Positions 9,666-19,400 of a stretch of 64,000 bases of DNA are shown in pieces. The DNA comes from Clostridium facile (GTDB taxonomy: Bacteria; Bacillota; Clostridia; Oscillospirales; Ruminococcaceae). The translations under genes were made by a program, and so were the position numbers. The DNA is taken from NCBI RefSeq assembly GCF_014297275.1, contig NZ_JACOQK010000001.1:310001-374000 (forward strand). The letters run 5' to 3'. Below the pieces are notes generated by a model. That model was not told the DNA's origin. It saw only the letters and a program-made list of their open reading frames with translations, and did not search any database. The first letter of the stretch is position 1. The number at the start of each line of letters is the position of its first letter.

Positions 9666-10068
9666 ATTTTATTTAGTTTGTTTATTGTCTGATTTGGCAC
9701 GTAGCTATACCAACCGGTTATCCCACGTGCCAATGCACCGGAATAACTTACCGATTACTTCCTTGCTTTCCTATATTAATGTCCACTATCAAACAATTAC
9801 ATTAGAAAAACTGGCAGAACATTTTCACTATTCTTCACGTTCAATCAGCGACTTTATTTTAAAGGAAACGGGTAGAACATTTCGGGAAACCTTGCAAAAT
9901 TATCGTCTCGTCCATGCATGTCAGTATCTTTCCAAAACGGATATTTCACTGAATGATCTGCCAGAATTAGTTGGATATTCCCAAAGAAGTACTTTTGAGC
10001 GGGCGTTTAAAGAATATTTCCATTGTACGCCAGCACAGTATCGGAAAAACCACCAATCATACGGATAA
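9666..10068 (+). pseudogene. Truncated mosaic AraC-family regulator fragment
   Basis: Only the last ~127 residues of an AraC regulator remain: the linker and the double HTH (TLEKLAEHFHYSSRSISDFI to CTPAQYRK). The cupin sensor is missing. The first part (SDLARSYTNRLSHVPMHRNN) follows the regulator at 14131; from about 9772 it is identical to the regulator at 4490. It is therefore a recombinant of two paralogues. No SD or ATG supports the TTG that would open the frame at 9685. It lies in the loop of the large inverted repeat. A stand-alone DNA-binding domain acting as a competitor cannot be excluded but is speculative. Confidence 0.8.
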
Positions 10069-10075
10069 GATAGTA

Positions 10076-10113
10076 GCAAAAAATAAGGGAATCCATATTG
10101 GATTCCCTTATTT
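10076..10113. terminator. Terminator between AraC fragment and GH106 copy B
   Basis: A GGGAATCC/GGATTCCC hairpin with A and T runs on both sides serves convergent transcripts from the AraC fragment and the minus-strand GH106 gene. Confidence 0.8.
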
Positions 10114-10142
10114 TTATTTAAAAAGAGAAAGAGAAGATAAAA

Positions 10143-13100
10143 CTATTTTTTCTTTCTGGAAAGGATCAATGTCATACCAGCGATTGCTATTGTTGCAATA
10201 CCTGCAATTGGGGCAAAGTCTCCTGTTTTTGCTGCATTCGCTTTGGTTGTCGTCGTTTCCTGTCCTGTCTGTACTCCTTCTTCTGTTGGTTTTGTAGATG
10301 GTGTTTCTGTTGTTCCACCTTCTACTGCTACTAAGCCATCCATGGCAGCCTGTACATTTGCTACTGCTGTATTTACTTCTTCTTGGCTTGCGTTTTCATC
10401 CGCCATTACTTCATTCGCTTTTTCTACTGCTGCTTGAAGTGTTGCATAGCTTTCTTCTGTGTATGCGTTCGCATCTATCTTATTGGCTTCTGCAAGTACT
10501 TCTTCCAGGATGGATTTATCTGCTTTGTATCTCAGGTTCAGCATTGTATTCAACAAGTTGTCTGCTGCTTCATTTACTTCTGCCTGCATAGCGTCTCCAT
10601 CTTCATATACTGCCTGTGCCGCTTCTAATGCTACTGTAAATTCTGCTTTGCCTGTTTCTACATAACGGTCAAGTTCCGCATTGATTCCGTTTGCTGCTTC
10701 GATTAAGGATGCCAATGTTGTTTTATCCCCTGCTACAAAGCCTAATTTGTGAATTTCGTTCAAGAGGGTTTTCCATGCTTGGTTAATTGTTTCCTGAGTT
10801 GCATTATGATCTGCTGCTATTGTTTTTGCTTCTTTCAACGCTTTATCAAAGGATTTCTGTACGCTTTCAATAGCATTGTCATATTCTCCACTTGCCTTTG
10901 CATTTTCTGCATAAGCAATGACAGAATTTAAAATCCCTTTGTCCACTAATTCAATTTCTGTTACTTGGTATGGCGTTAATACAACTGGTCCCATCATTCC
11001 ATATTCATCTGGTTTTCTGGTATCAGTTGGATTTGCTACTAAAACTGCATTCAATAAAGTGGAAGCAACTTCTACTGTAATGGTGTTCTCTCCGGATTTT
11101 AGATATTTTCCAATATCAATAGTAGTGTCAATCTGACTTACTGGTACCTGTGTTCCATTTACATAAATTTGATAGGAATCCACTACATCCCCTAAACTGA
11201 TGATAGCTCCTATGCCTTCTTCCCAGCCTTGTTCCAGGTTAAAGCTGGTTGTATAGGTTCCGATTCCAGATACATTTTCTAAACCAGAGATTTCTGTCCA
11301 TGGTTTTAATCCGTCTACCGTACCAACATCAATTGTTGTTTTCTTGGTATCTGTTGGGGTATCCCCTTTACTCCAGCTTTCTACAGACAGGTTCCAGCTG
11401 GAAAGTTCCATTGGGGCAGCAACTTGTTCTGTCTCGACTAAAACCTTCTTGTTATTACTTAAGGTAACTGTTTCTGTACCAGCTTCATATGATTTTGCCA
11501 ATATAGTTTGTCCGTCAAATTCTGTATCCAGGTTTGATTTGGTTACATAGGTAGAATGTTCCTGACCCCAATCTTCATTGGTCAATGCAACCATAATGGA
11601 ATCGTTTCCAGCGATCGTAACAGGGATGGTAACACTATTACCATTGCGGGTATATTGGCTTACAGGGGTAACTTCACCAGTCCAGGTATTGAGGAAATAT
11701 GGTATTCCAGAACCTTGTAAGGTTACTTCAGTTGTAACAGGCTGAATCTCTTTCGCGGCTGGATAGTTATTCGCATTGCCATAATTATAAAGGTAATAAA
11801 AATCAGTAGAATCTGTTTGACGATGGACATTGATTACATAATCCTGTTGGCTGTAAGAAACATCCGGTGTAACGCCTAACTGTTCCAATGCCTGTGGGAC
11901 AGAAGCAGTGTCGGACACTTGAACGACAGAGTCACAAGCCATGATTTTAGATACAATACCAGCAATATCGGCATTTTCACAGAAAGCATCCTGAGAAGGG
12001 GCGTCTCCAACAATAATGATAGGGAAGCCCTGTTTGGCGTAGTTGAACAACTGGTTGGCAGCGTCTACAGTTAAGGTTTCCTGCTGGTCTAAGATGATTG
12101 CTTTGTAAGCAGGACCTGATTCATCCAAACGTCCGTTGGAAACAACAGCATTTTCCAGGGATAAGGCAGATGGGCTAACAAAATCATAGGTATAGCCACT
12201 TTGAGTTAACAATTCGTCGTCCTTGTATACCTTTTCCGCTCCTGAAAAATCAATTTTTTCAAAATATCTTTGTGCATAAATTGCTAAATCTACTTTTGAT
12301 TCGCCTTGGCGCAATATATATTGATTACGAGCAATATAATTGGTATAACTTTGTGCATGTTTCCAGCTTGGAATACGGTCACCCCAACTATTCGACCAAG
12401 AATTTGCACCAAATCCTTCAAATCCAGGCCATTGAGTTCCCGCTACATAACCATTTTCATTACCTTCTCCATCGTATTGTCCGTTATAGGAATGACCGTG
12501 GAATACAATCTGGTTGACCCCACCTGCAAATGCCCGTTGAACATGCCACATCTGGTCATCCCAGGTTTGCTGGTAGTTGCCAGCCCCTTCTTCACCATTT
12601 CCACGGAACATATTGTAAACAAAACTTCCTAAGTCAATAGAAATATTTTGTTCTGGAGAAGCTTCGATCGAATAAATCTCTTTATCCGTCATATGTACTG
12701 CACCGGATTGTAAACGATAAAAGTCGATAATATCTTTACCATATAATGTTTCAGTTTCCGGAATATCCACATACATTGCTGTTTGCGGTAGTTCCAAACT
12801 CTTTCCATAAGAAGTCTGGTAACGGAGATCTACCCCATGTTTTTCACAGAATTCGGATAATGGTTTTAGATGGTTTTCAATATACAACTGGGTTAATGTA
12901 TCTTTATAATCATTTTGTAGGGCATCGCTATTTTTATTAAATTGGAAGTCTGGTTTTGGTTCTCCACTATAATTGCCCTGTGAATCGGTATCATAAACTG
13001 CTGGTAAATAGGCAGTGATATCATAATTTTTATATGCTTTAAAATCGTCTAAAAGACCCAAGGTCCAATCAAGATGAGTAGTAAATTCTAGGGAATCAAT

Positions 13101-13964
13101 AAACAAAGCAGAGGCATTTTTAAAATCTTCTCCGTAGTATGGTAACAGATTATTTTCCCAGTAATCAATAATTGCCTGGGAACCTGCTTTTCCAAAATGG
13201 TCTACTTGATAGTTCCCATATTTCTGTTCTCCAGAAGGATGTTGCCACCAGCCAAATAATACATATTCCCCATCATCTTCTGGAGTAAAGTTTACTGTAT
13301 AGTCGGTTGGATCATCACTGTTTTGAACAACCTGGGTTTCCATATTTAATGTTTGAGCGGAATCGTAATCTAAAATATGATTTTCCTTATCCACATATTT
13401 TGCTACGGTAACAGCCAATAGAACAGGGGTTCCAGCATCTAGTTCTGTAGCTACAGGGACTTTTCCGCTGTATGGATTCTCTTTGGTGATACCATCCACA
13501 TGATTAGCGTCCACTTCCATTTGCGCCCCTGAGTTTGGGTCGTCTAAATCTTTGATAGTAGGTAGAGCCAAAGGCCATGCCGGGGTCATAGTAAAATCAA
13601 TAGTAAAATCATATTTTCCAGCTACTTGGAGCATATGTTTAATCATTTCATTCCATTGGTCTGTGCCCCAATCAATGGAATCACCACCTTCTCCACCAGT
13701 AGAAACTGGTACAATTTCTGCACCGCCAAATCCAGCTTCAGACATGGATTTGATTTCTGTTTCAATTTCTGATTTTGTCATATGGGAACCTGGAACCCAC
13801 CATCTCGTCTTTGGACGATTTTCGCCGGATGGGTCCTTAAATTCTTGTAAAAAGGAATTTTCTGTTGTTGAATTGGAAGAATCTACTGCAAATACAGAAG
13901 TAGTAGAGCCTACCATTAGAGCAGCTAAGCAGATAGCAACCCCTTTTTTAACCATATTCTTCAT
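10143..13964 (-). CDS. Wall-anchored GH106 alpha-L-rhamnosidase, copy B
   Basis: This is a 1273-residue near-identical twin of copy A, with the same signal peptide, RPKTRWWVPGSHM start of the GH106 domain, beta-sandwich, three FIVAR repeats and AAKTGD tail. The visible differences lie in FIVAR repeats 2-3: for example INAELD for INTELD, YEDGDAMQAE for YQDGDAMQTE, LLNTML for LLKAML, and ATLQAAVEKANEVMADE for AVLQTAIAEANEVMANE. It is divergent from the AraC regulator at 14131, which carries a frameshift, so its control may differ from copy A although the enzyme is the same. Confidence 0.9.
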   Translation of the reverse strand: MKNMVKKGVAICLAALMVGSTTSVFAVDSSNSTTENSFLQEFKDPSGENRPKTRWWVPGSHMTKSEIETEIKSMSEAGFGGAEIVPVSTGGEGGDSIDWGTDQWNEMIKHMLQVAGKYDFTIDFTMTPAWPLALPTIKDLDDPNSGAQMEVDANHVDGITKENPYSGKVPVATELDAGTPVLLAVTVAKYVDKENHILDYDSAQTLNMETQVVQNSDDPTDYTVNFTPEDDGEYVLFGWWQHPSGEQKYGNYQVDHFGKAGSQAIIDYWENNLLPYYGEDFKNASALFIDSLEFTTHLDWTLGLLDDFKAYKNYDITAYLPAVYDTDSQGNYSGEPKPDFQFNKNSDALQNDYKDTLTQLYIENHLKPLSEFCEKHGVDLRYQTSYGKSLELPQTAMYVDIPETETLYGKDIIDFYRLQSGAVHMTDKEIYSIEASPEQNISIDLGSFVYNMFRGNGEEGAGNYQQTWDDQMWHVQRAFAGGVNQIVFHGHSYNGQYDGEGNENGYVAGTQWPGFEGFGANSWSNSWGDRIPSWKHAQSYTNYIARNQYILRQGESKVDLAIYAQRYFEKIDFSGAEKVYKDDELLTQSGYTYDFVSPSALSLENAVVSNGRLDESGPAYKAIILDQQETLTVDAANQLFNYAKQGFPIIIVGDAPSQDAFCENADIAGIVSKIMACDSVVQVSDTASVPQALEQLGVTPDVSYSQQDYVINVHRQTDSTDFYYLYNYGNANNYPAAKEIQPVTTEVTLQGSGIPYFLNTWTGEVTPVSQYTRNGNSVTIPVTIAGNDSIMVALTNEDWGQEHSTYVTKSNLDTEFDGQTILAKSYEAGTETVTLSNNKKVLVETEQVAAPMELSSWNLSVESWSKGDTPTDTKKTTIDVGTVDGLKPWTEISGLENVSGIGTYTTSFNLEQGWEEGIGAIISLGDVVDSYQIYVNGTQVPVSQIDTTIDIGKYLKSGENTITVEVASTLLNAVLVANPTDTRKPDEYGMMGPVVLTPYQVTEIELVDKGILNSVIAYAENAKASGEYDNAIESVQKSFDKALKEAKTIAADHNATQETINQAWKTLLNEIHKLGFVAGDKTTLASLIEAANGINAELDRYVETGKAEFTVALEAAQAVYEDGDAMQAEVNEAADNLLNTMLNLRYKADKSILEEVLAEANKIDANAYTEESYATLQAAVEKANEVMADENASQEEVNTAVANVQAAMDGLVAVEGGTTETPSTKPTEEGVQTGQETTTTKANAAKTGDFAPIAGIATIAIAGMTLILSRKKK

Positions 13965-14050
13965 TTATTTTCCCTCACATTCATAAAAAATTACCTGATC
14001 AGGATTGCTTGTAGTTTATAAACGATTTCTGTTGACATGTCTTTGTTTGT

Positions 14051-14056
14051 ATTATA
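14051..14056 (-). promoter_or_regulatory. Probable -10 box of GH106 copy B
   Basis: TATAAT on the minus strand is the mirror of the box at 5602. The bases upstream of it (14069-14110) are only partly conserved relative to the left copy, so each copy may answer to its own AraC protein. Confidence 0.5.
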
Positions 14057-14130
14057 CAATAATTACAACCAAAAATATATTTCTTAATCAGCAAATAATT
14101 TATATCATTTTCGGAAAATGAGGAGGAAAC

Positions 14131-15146
14131 ATGGACCAAATACCGATAATTGTAAAACAATATATTCAGCTAGATAAGAGCACTTGTAGCAACATACATT
14201 TGTTTGATTTAAACAACATTGATCAAAAAACTATTGCACTATGCTTTAAAAATTATTATGTTACCTTTTCTGAGAACAATTTTTTTTACCAAATGAATTG
14301 ATTCATGTATCAGTTGATCAAATTCGAAAGTGGGATATTCAATATCAAATGATAAAAAGACAAGATATTCCCCATAATCATGAGTTTTTTGAGTTGTTTT
14401 ATGTATATTCCGGAAAATGTATTAGCACGATTGACGATGTTCCAGTGGAATTTCAACAAGGGGATATTGGGCTGTATTCTCCAAAAGCGGTACACTGTAT
14501 GAAAACACCGGATGATGGGGACGTAGTGATTAATGTTTTAATACGCAAAAATTTATTTGACCAAACCTTTTTAAATATGGCAGATGATAACGATTTAATT
14601 ACAGGCTTTTTTATGGATGCCTTGTACAATCCGAACAGCAACCAGAAACATGTTATCTTTAAAAGGGAACAGACAACAATCGCCCCTAGTATTATCATAC
14701 AAATGATATATGAGTATCAGAAAAATGATGTTTTTTGCCAAAATATATTATCCGCTTATTTGGTTTGTTTATTATCTGATTTGGCACGCAGCTATACCAA
14801 TCGATTATCCCATGTGCCAATGCACCGGAATAACTTACCGATTACTTCTTTGCTTTCCTACATCAACGAGCACTATCAAACCATTACCTTGGAAGAATTA
14901 GCGGAACAGTTCCATTATTCCACCCGTACTATCAGCAATTTTATCCAGAGGGAAACAGGAAAAACTTTCCGGGAAACCTTGCAAAATTATCGTCTCGTCC
15001 ATGCATGTCAGTATCTTTCCAAAACGGATATTTCACTGAATGATCTGCCAGAATTAGTTGGATATTCCCAAAGAAGTACTTTTGAGCGGGCGTTTAAAGA
15101 ATATTTCCATTGCACGCCAGCACAGTATCGGAAAAACCACCAATAG
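14131..15146 (+). pseudogene. AraC-family regulator disrupted by a frameshift in a T8 tract
   Basis: An ATG at 14131 with a strong AGGAGG SD opens a frame (MDQIPIIVKQYIQLDK) that aligns with the start of the regulator at 4490 (MEQIFKEVREYIAQNK). It stops at TGA 14299-14301. The homologous sequence continues in another frame from about 14290 (ELIHVSVDQI) through the cupin (HNHEFFELFYVYSGK) to the HTH and CTPAQYRK at the end. A ninth T in the tract at 14280-14287 would restore one reading frame of about 338 codons (NNFFLPNELIHVSVDQ, matching KQYFLKHELIHISIDQ). It is either a phase-variable gene in its off state, a recent pseudogene, or a sequencing error. The final ~180 bp are nearly identical to the AraC gene at 4490. 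It is divergent from GH106 copy B. Confidence 0.85.
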
Positions 15147-15155
15147 CCTTTATAA

Positions 15156-15194
15156 GAAAACAGGAACCTGCCATGTGACAAGTTCCTGTTTATT
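15156..15194. terminator. Bidirectional terminator between convergent AraC genes
   Basis: AAACAGGAAC and GTTCCTGTTT form a 10 bp stem with T-rich sequence on each side. It lies between the converging AraC genes at 14131 and 15193. Confidence 0.8.
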
Positions 15195-16251
15195 ATTGGT
15201 GTTGTTTTCGATATTGCGACATCGTCATGCCAATTTCCTGTTTAAATACAGTGGATGCGAATTTTATGCTGTAACCTACTTCCTCTGCAATCTTACTGAC
15301 AGGCATTTTGGTGGTAGAAAGTAAGCGTTTCATTGCTTGAATACGGGCTTCTTTTTGCAGTTCGGAGAATTTTTTTCCGGTATGTTTGTGAAGATAATAA
15401 ATCATATTGCGAGGGGAATAGTGAAAATACTCTGCCATTTTTGCCAGTGTTCCATCTGCATAATGATTAGAAATATATTCCATAATCTGAATTTGGGTTA
15501 AATCAAGTTGTTCCAGGTCCAATTCCTTTCCATATTCAGCAGCAAGCTGGGTTAAAAATCCTAACAATAAGATTTTTAGATATTTTTGTGTCCCTTCATT
15601 AGATTTATTGCTAAAATATTCTACAATCATTTTTTGTAGATAAAATTCGATACTACTTCCTGGTTCACAATGGAACAGCATATATGGATTTTCCAACTCT
15701 TTATCCTGCAAAGAATCCACAAAAAAGTGGGTAATAGGGTTATTATCCGCCAACATGGTTAAAAAAGTTTCTTTTAATAAAGAAGGGCGGATCAGGATAT
15801 TAAAGATAATATCGGTTTCTTCTGGTTTGATAATATTGTGTACGGATTGCAGGCTATACAAACAGATATCTCCCTGCTGAAATTCCCGATATTGCCCTTC
15901 GATTGTAGAGTAACATTTCCCCTGGTACACATAAAAAAATTCAAAAAATTCGTGGGTATGGTAGGGAGGAGTAATTGGAAAATCAGGGATAGCGATTAGG
16001 GGAATTTCAGCATTTACAGAAAAATCTTCTAACAAAGGTTTCGTATATTTACTATCAAAAATAATTGCAATGTCCTGCCCAGGTTCAAAAAAATTTTCTG
16101 TTTGGTAAATGGTTATCTCGTGGCCATCCCATTGTTGAACAGGATGTTGTAATTGATGTTTTTTTAAACGGTTGCGCAATTGCTCCTGAGTATTTAGTTC
16201 ATGTTTTACAATCTCTTTGAGTTGTTTGATTAGATTATCTTTTTCCATCAT
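15193..16251 (-). CDS. AraC-family transcriptional regulator paired with GH78 at 16423
   Basis: A 352-residue AraC regulator with a cupin-like sensor (PYHTHEFFEFFYVYQGK) and C-terminal double HTH (TLAKMAEYFHYSPRNMIYYL, then IAEEVGYSIKFASTVFKQEI, MSQYRK). A longer frame runs to 16401, but a consensus promoter (16283-16311) lies inside that extension. I therefore place the start at the ATG-ATG pair at 16251/16248, with AAGG upstream. It is divergent from the GH78 gene at 16423 and presumably its specific activator. Its sequence is clearly different from the 4490/14131 pair. Confidence 0.88.
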   Translation of the reverse strand: MMEKDNLIKQLKEIVKHELNTQEQLRNRLKKHQLQHPVQQWDGHEITIYQTENFFEPGQDIAIIFDSKYTKPLLEDFSVNAEIPLIAIPDFPITPPYHTHEFFEFFYVYQGKCYSTIEGQYREFQQGDICLYSLQSVHNIIKPEETDIIFNILIRPSLLKETFLTMLADNNPITHFFVDSLQDKELENPYMLFHCEPGSSIEFYLQKMIVEYFSNKSNEGTQKYLKILLLGFLTQLAAEYGKELDLEQLDLTQIQIMEYISNHYADGTLAKMAEYFHYSPRNMIYYLHKHTGKKFSELQKEARIQAMKRLLSTTKMPVSKIAEEVGYSIKFASTVFKQEIGMTMSQYRKQHQ

Positions 16252-16282
16252 ACATTTCACAGCCTTTTTCTCGGTTACTTTT

Positions 16283-16311
16283 ATTATAAAGGTTGTTTTT
16301 TCACTCGTCAA
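16283..16311 (-). promoter_or_regulatory. Sigma-A promoter of AraC gene 15193
   Basis: On the minus strand TTGACG (16306-16311) and TATAAT (16283-16288) are separated by exactly 17 bp. Transcription would begin near 16277, downstream of the ATG at 16401, which decides the start codon choice. Confidence 0.8.
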
Positions 16312-16422
16312 CAGTTTGCATTTTTTCAAACTTTTTTCAGATAGGTTTGCAGTTCTATGGATTTTTCTTTTTGATATTCTTCTGTAAAATAGAATTATCA
16401 AATCTGATAGGAGGAAAAACAG

Positions 16423-19400
16423 ATGAAGAAAAACAAACGATTCCGTCAGCTGTTATCTGGACTATTGGCAGTAGCAGTTGTAACAACTAGTCTAATGGTC
16501 ATTCCAGCACAAGCGGATCAACTACAAACTCCAACCAATTGGGGAGATGCCCATTGGATATGGAGCAGTGAGGACTTAGATGAAAATGGGCTTGCTTCCG
16601 CACAGGATGTGTGGATGGATTTCCGTCGTGATTTTACGTTGGATTCCATACCAGAACAGGCAGAATTGAACATAGCAGTGGACTCAAAATATTGGCTGTA
16701 TGTCAATGGAAAAGAAGTCGTTTGGGAGGGTGGCGTTAAACGCGGCCCAAATCCGGATGATACTTATTACGATACGGTGGATATTAAGGATTATCTAGTA
16801 ACCGGAAAAAATACTATTGCCATTGAAACATGGTATTGGGGTCATGATTCCGGCCATATTTTAGATAGCGGAAGCGGAGGGCTATTGGTATCTTCCAATT
16901 TGACTGATGCTAATACTGGGAAGTTAGTGGAAACCGGGGATGGACAATGGTGGAGTATGAAAAACCCCGCTAATCTCCACGATGCACAAGCGACAGCAAA
17001 TTATATTCCAGAATCCAGTACTATCTATGATGGAGCTTTAGCGATAGATTGGACTGCTTCGGATTATATTCCATCTGAAGAAAATGGTTGGAACCGTGCT
17101 ACAATAGTTGGGGAAGATAAAAATGATCCTGGATACGCAGGGGATGGACCCTGGAATGACCTAATAGAACGGCCTATTCCACAATGGAAAGATTATGGAA
17201 GAACTGAATTGGAACTAACTCCAGTGGATGGTTTTGCTGCACAAACCAATGTAAAACCAATTTCCGACCTTGGCGTTCAATCGGATACCTATTCGATCCA
17301 ATCCGATTTACAGTTAACCACATACAATACGCCATACGGAAAAGCAGCGAATGCTACTTTTGTATTTGGAGCAAAATCTGATTTGGACTATTATGAGGCA
17401 ACGATTGACTGTTTGGACTATTTAAATGGAGGAGATACTGCCAATTTAAGTATATCCCATAGTGGCGTACCGGTACAAACGGTAGATATCTCAGATGTGA
17501 TTACTCCAGAAAACTACAAAGAGCTTATCCAATTAAAATTAGATGTTGCTAATGAGGAACAGGCTACATTATCTTTAAATGGTACAACAGTAGCAACCAT
17601 TGATGCAAACCTTGCTTCCAATCAAATGTCTTTTGGATATCAAGGATATTTAGTATTGGGATACGCAAGAAGTTGTGTTACAGTGAAACAGCTTACGATT
17701 AGCGACACCACTGGGATTGTATACCAAACTGATTTCAGTGAAGAATCAGATGCAGAATTTTTCCCAGCAGCAAAAATCAACAATGGTTTAGAAATTACCA
17801 CAATGGTGTTTTACAGTTATTACAGTTACGATGGGCAAAAATATGAAGCAAGGCTTCCATACAATGCACAGATGGTTCCATACATTATTTTGGATGAAGG
17901 AACAGAAGCAGGTAAACAGATTAAAATATACAGTGATACTTATGATCAATCCAAAGAGAGAATTACTTATATTACCAAAGCAGGCACACAGGAGTATGAA
18001 GCAAAAAACTGGATTAACGGGGATTATTTATATATAGAGGTTCCAGATGGTGTTACAATAAAAGAGTTTGGTTTCCGAGAAACCGGTTATAATGTTCCAT
18101 CAGGGGAAACTACAGATTTTGTCGGATATTTTGACAGCTCTGTCAAGGAAAACGATCCTTCTGTTACAGAATTTACTGGCGGACATACTTGGACAGAAAA
18201 CCAAGTAAGTACAGAAAACAATTTTTATGATGAATTGTGGAAAAAAGCGGCCAGAACTCTATACGTTACGATCCGGGATACTTATATGGATTGCCCAGAT
18301 CGGGAAAGAGGACAATACATCGGGGATGCAATCAACGAAATTGAAGAAGCATTTTATTCTTTAGGTCCTTCCGTTAATAGTTTGAGTGAAAAAGCGATCC
18401 GTAATATTTGTGATTTTCAGTTTGAACACGAATACAATGGTAGGACTTATTATGTCATGAGCAATGTGCGTCCTGGTGTCCATGAACAGGAAATTGATAT
18501 TCAATCATTAGGTACTGCCCATGCGGCATGGACATATTATGAATTTACTGGGGACCAGGATGTGTTGGTGGATTGTTATCAGGCACTATATAACTATTTG
18601 ACGAATTATGATATGGAAACCCAAGGTGATTATATTGGAACAGTAAAACCAAGGGATCCAAATACAATGATTTACAACCGTTTAACAGGATGGAGCGACT
18701 GGGGAGATAACCAGGATAGCAGGATTGCCACTACTATGTGGTGGTATATTTCTGCTAGTAGTGTCCGTAAAATGGCAGACCTGGAAGGAGTTCCAGCAAC
18801 TGAGGAACAAAAATTATGGATAGATGAACGTTTAGTTAGTATTGAACAGAACTTTGAAAAATTCTGGAATGAAGAATTGCAGGCATACGCTACCAATTGG
18901 AATACAACTGACTGGTATAGTCCTAAAGAATTGGAAAATGGTACTCATCTAGTAGATGAACGTGTCAATGCATTAGCAGTGGTGTTTGGTTTAGTACCAG
19001 AAAACCGCTATAACGCAATGCGGAATCTATTTATGGGGACAGAAACGACACCAGCTTATGAAAATGCCAGCATTTATATGGAAAAATACGTGATTCAGGC
19101 ATTGTATTTGATGGGATACGACACTGACGCTATGAACCGGATGGAAAAACGTATGATGGAAATGGTAAACACCTCTACCGATAGTACATTGTGGGAACAA
19201 TGGGATAGAGCCAGTGGAACCAAAAACCATGGCTGGTCCGGCGGTAGTATGATTGCTATGTCCCGTTATGCAGCAGGTGTAGAACCAACTGGAGCAGGCT
19301 ATTCCAGCTGGCATGTGGTTCCTCAAATGGGTAACTTTGAATCCATCAATACCCGTGTACCGTCCGAAATCGGCAATATTGATGTAACCATCCATAAAAC

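Larger units (their letters stand above)
10081..14068 (-). repeat. Right arm of ~3.99 kb inverted repeat
   Basis: This is the reverse-complement partner of 5590-9577. The arms are separated by a 503 bp loop (9578-10080). The outer boundary falls between the -10 box and the presumed activator site of the GH106 promoter. Confidence 0.9.
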
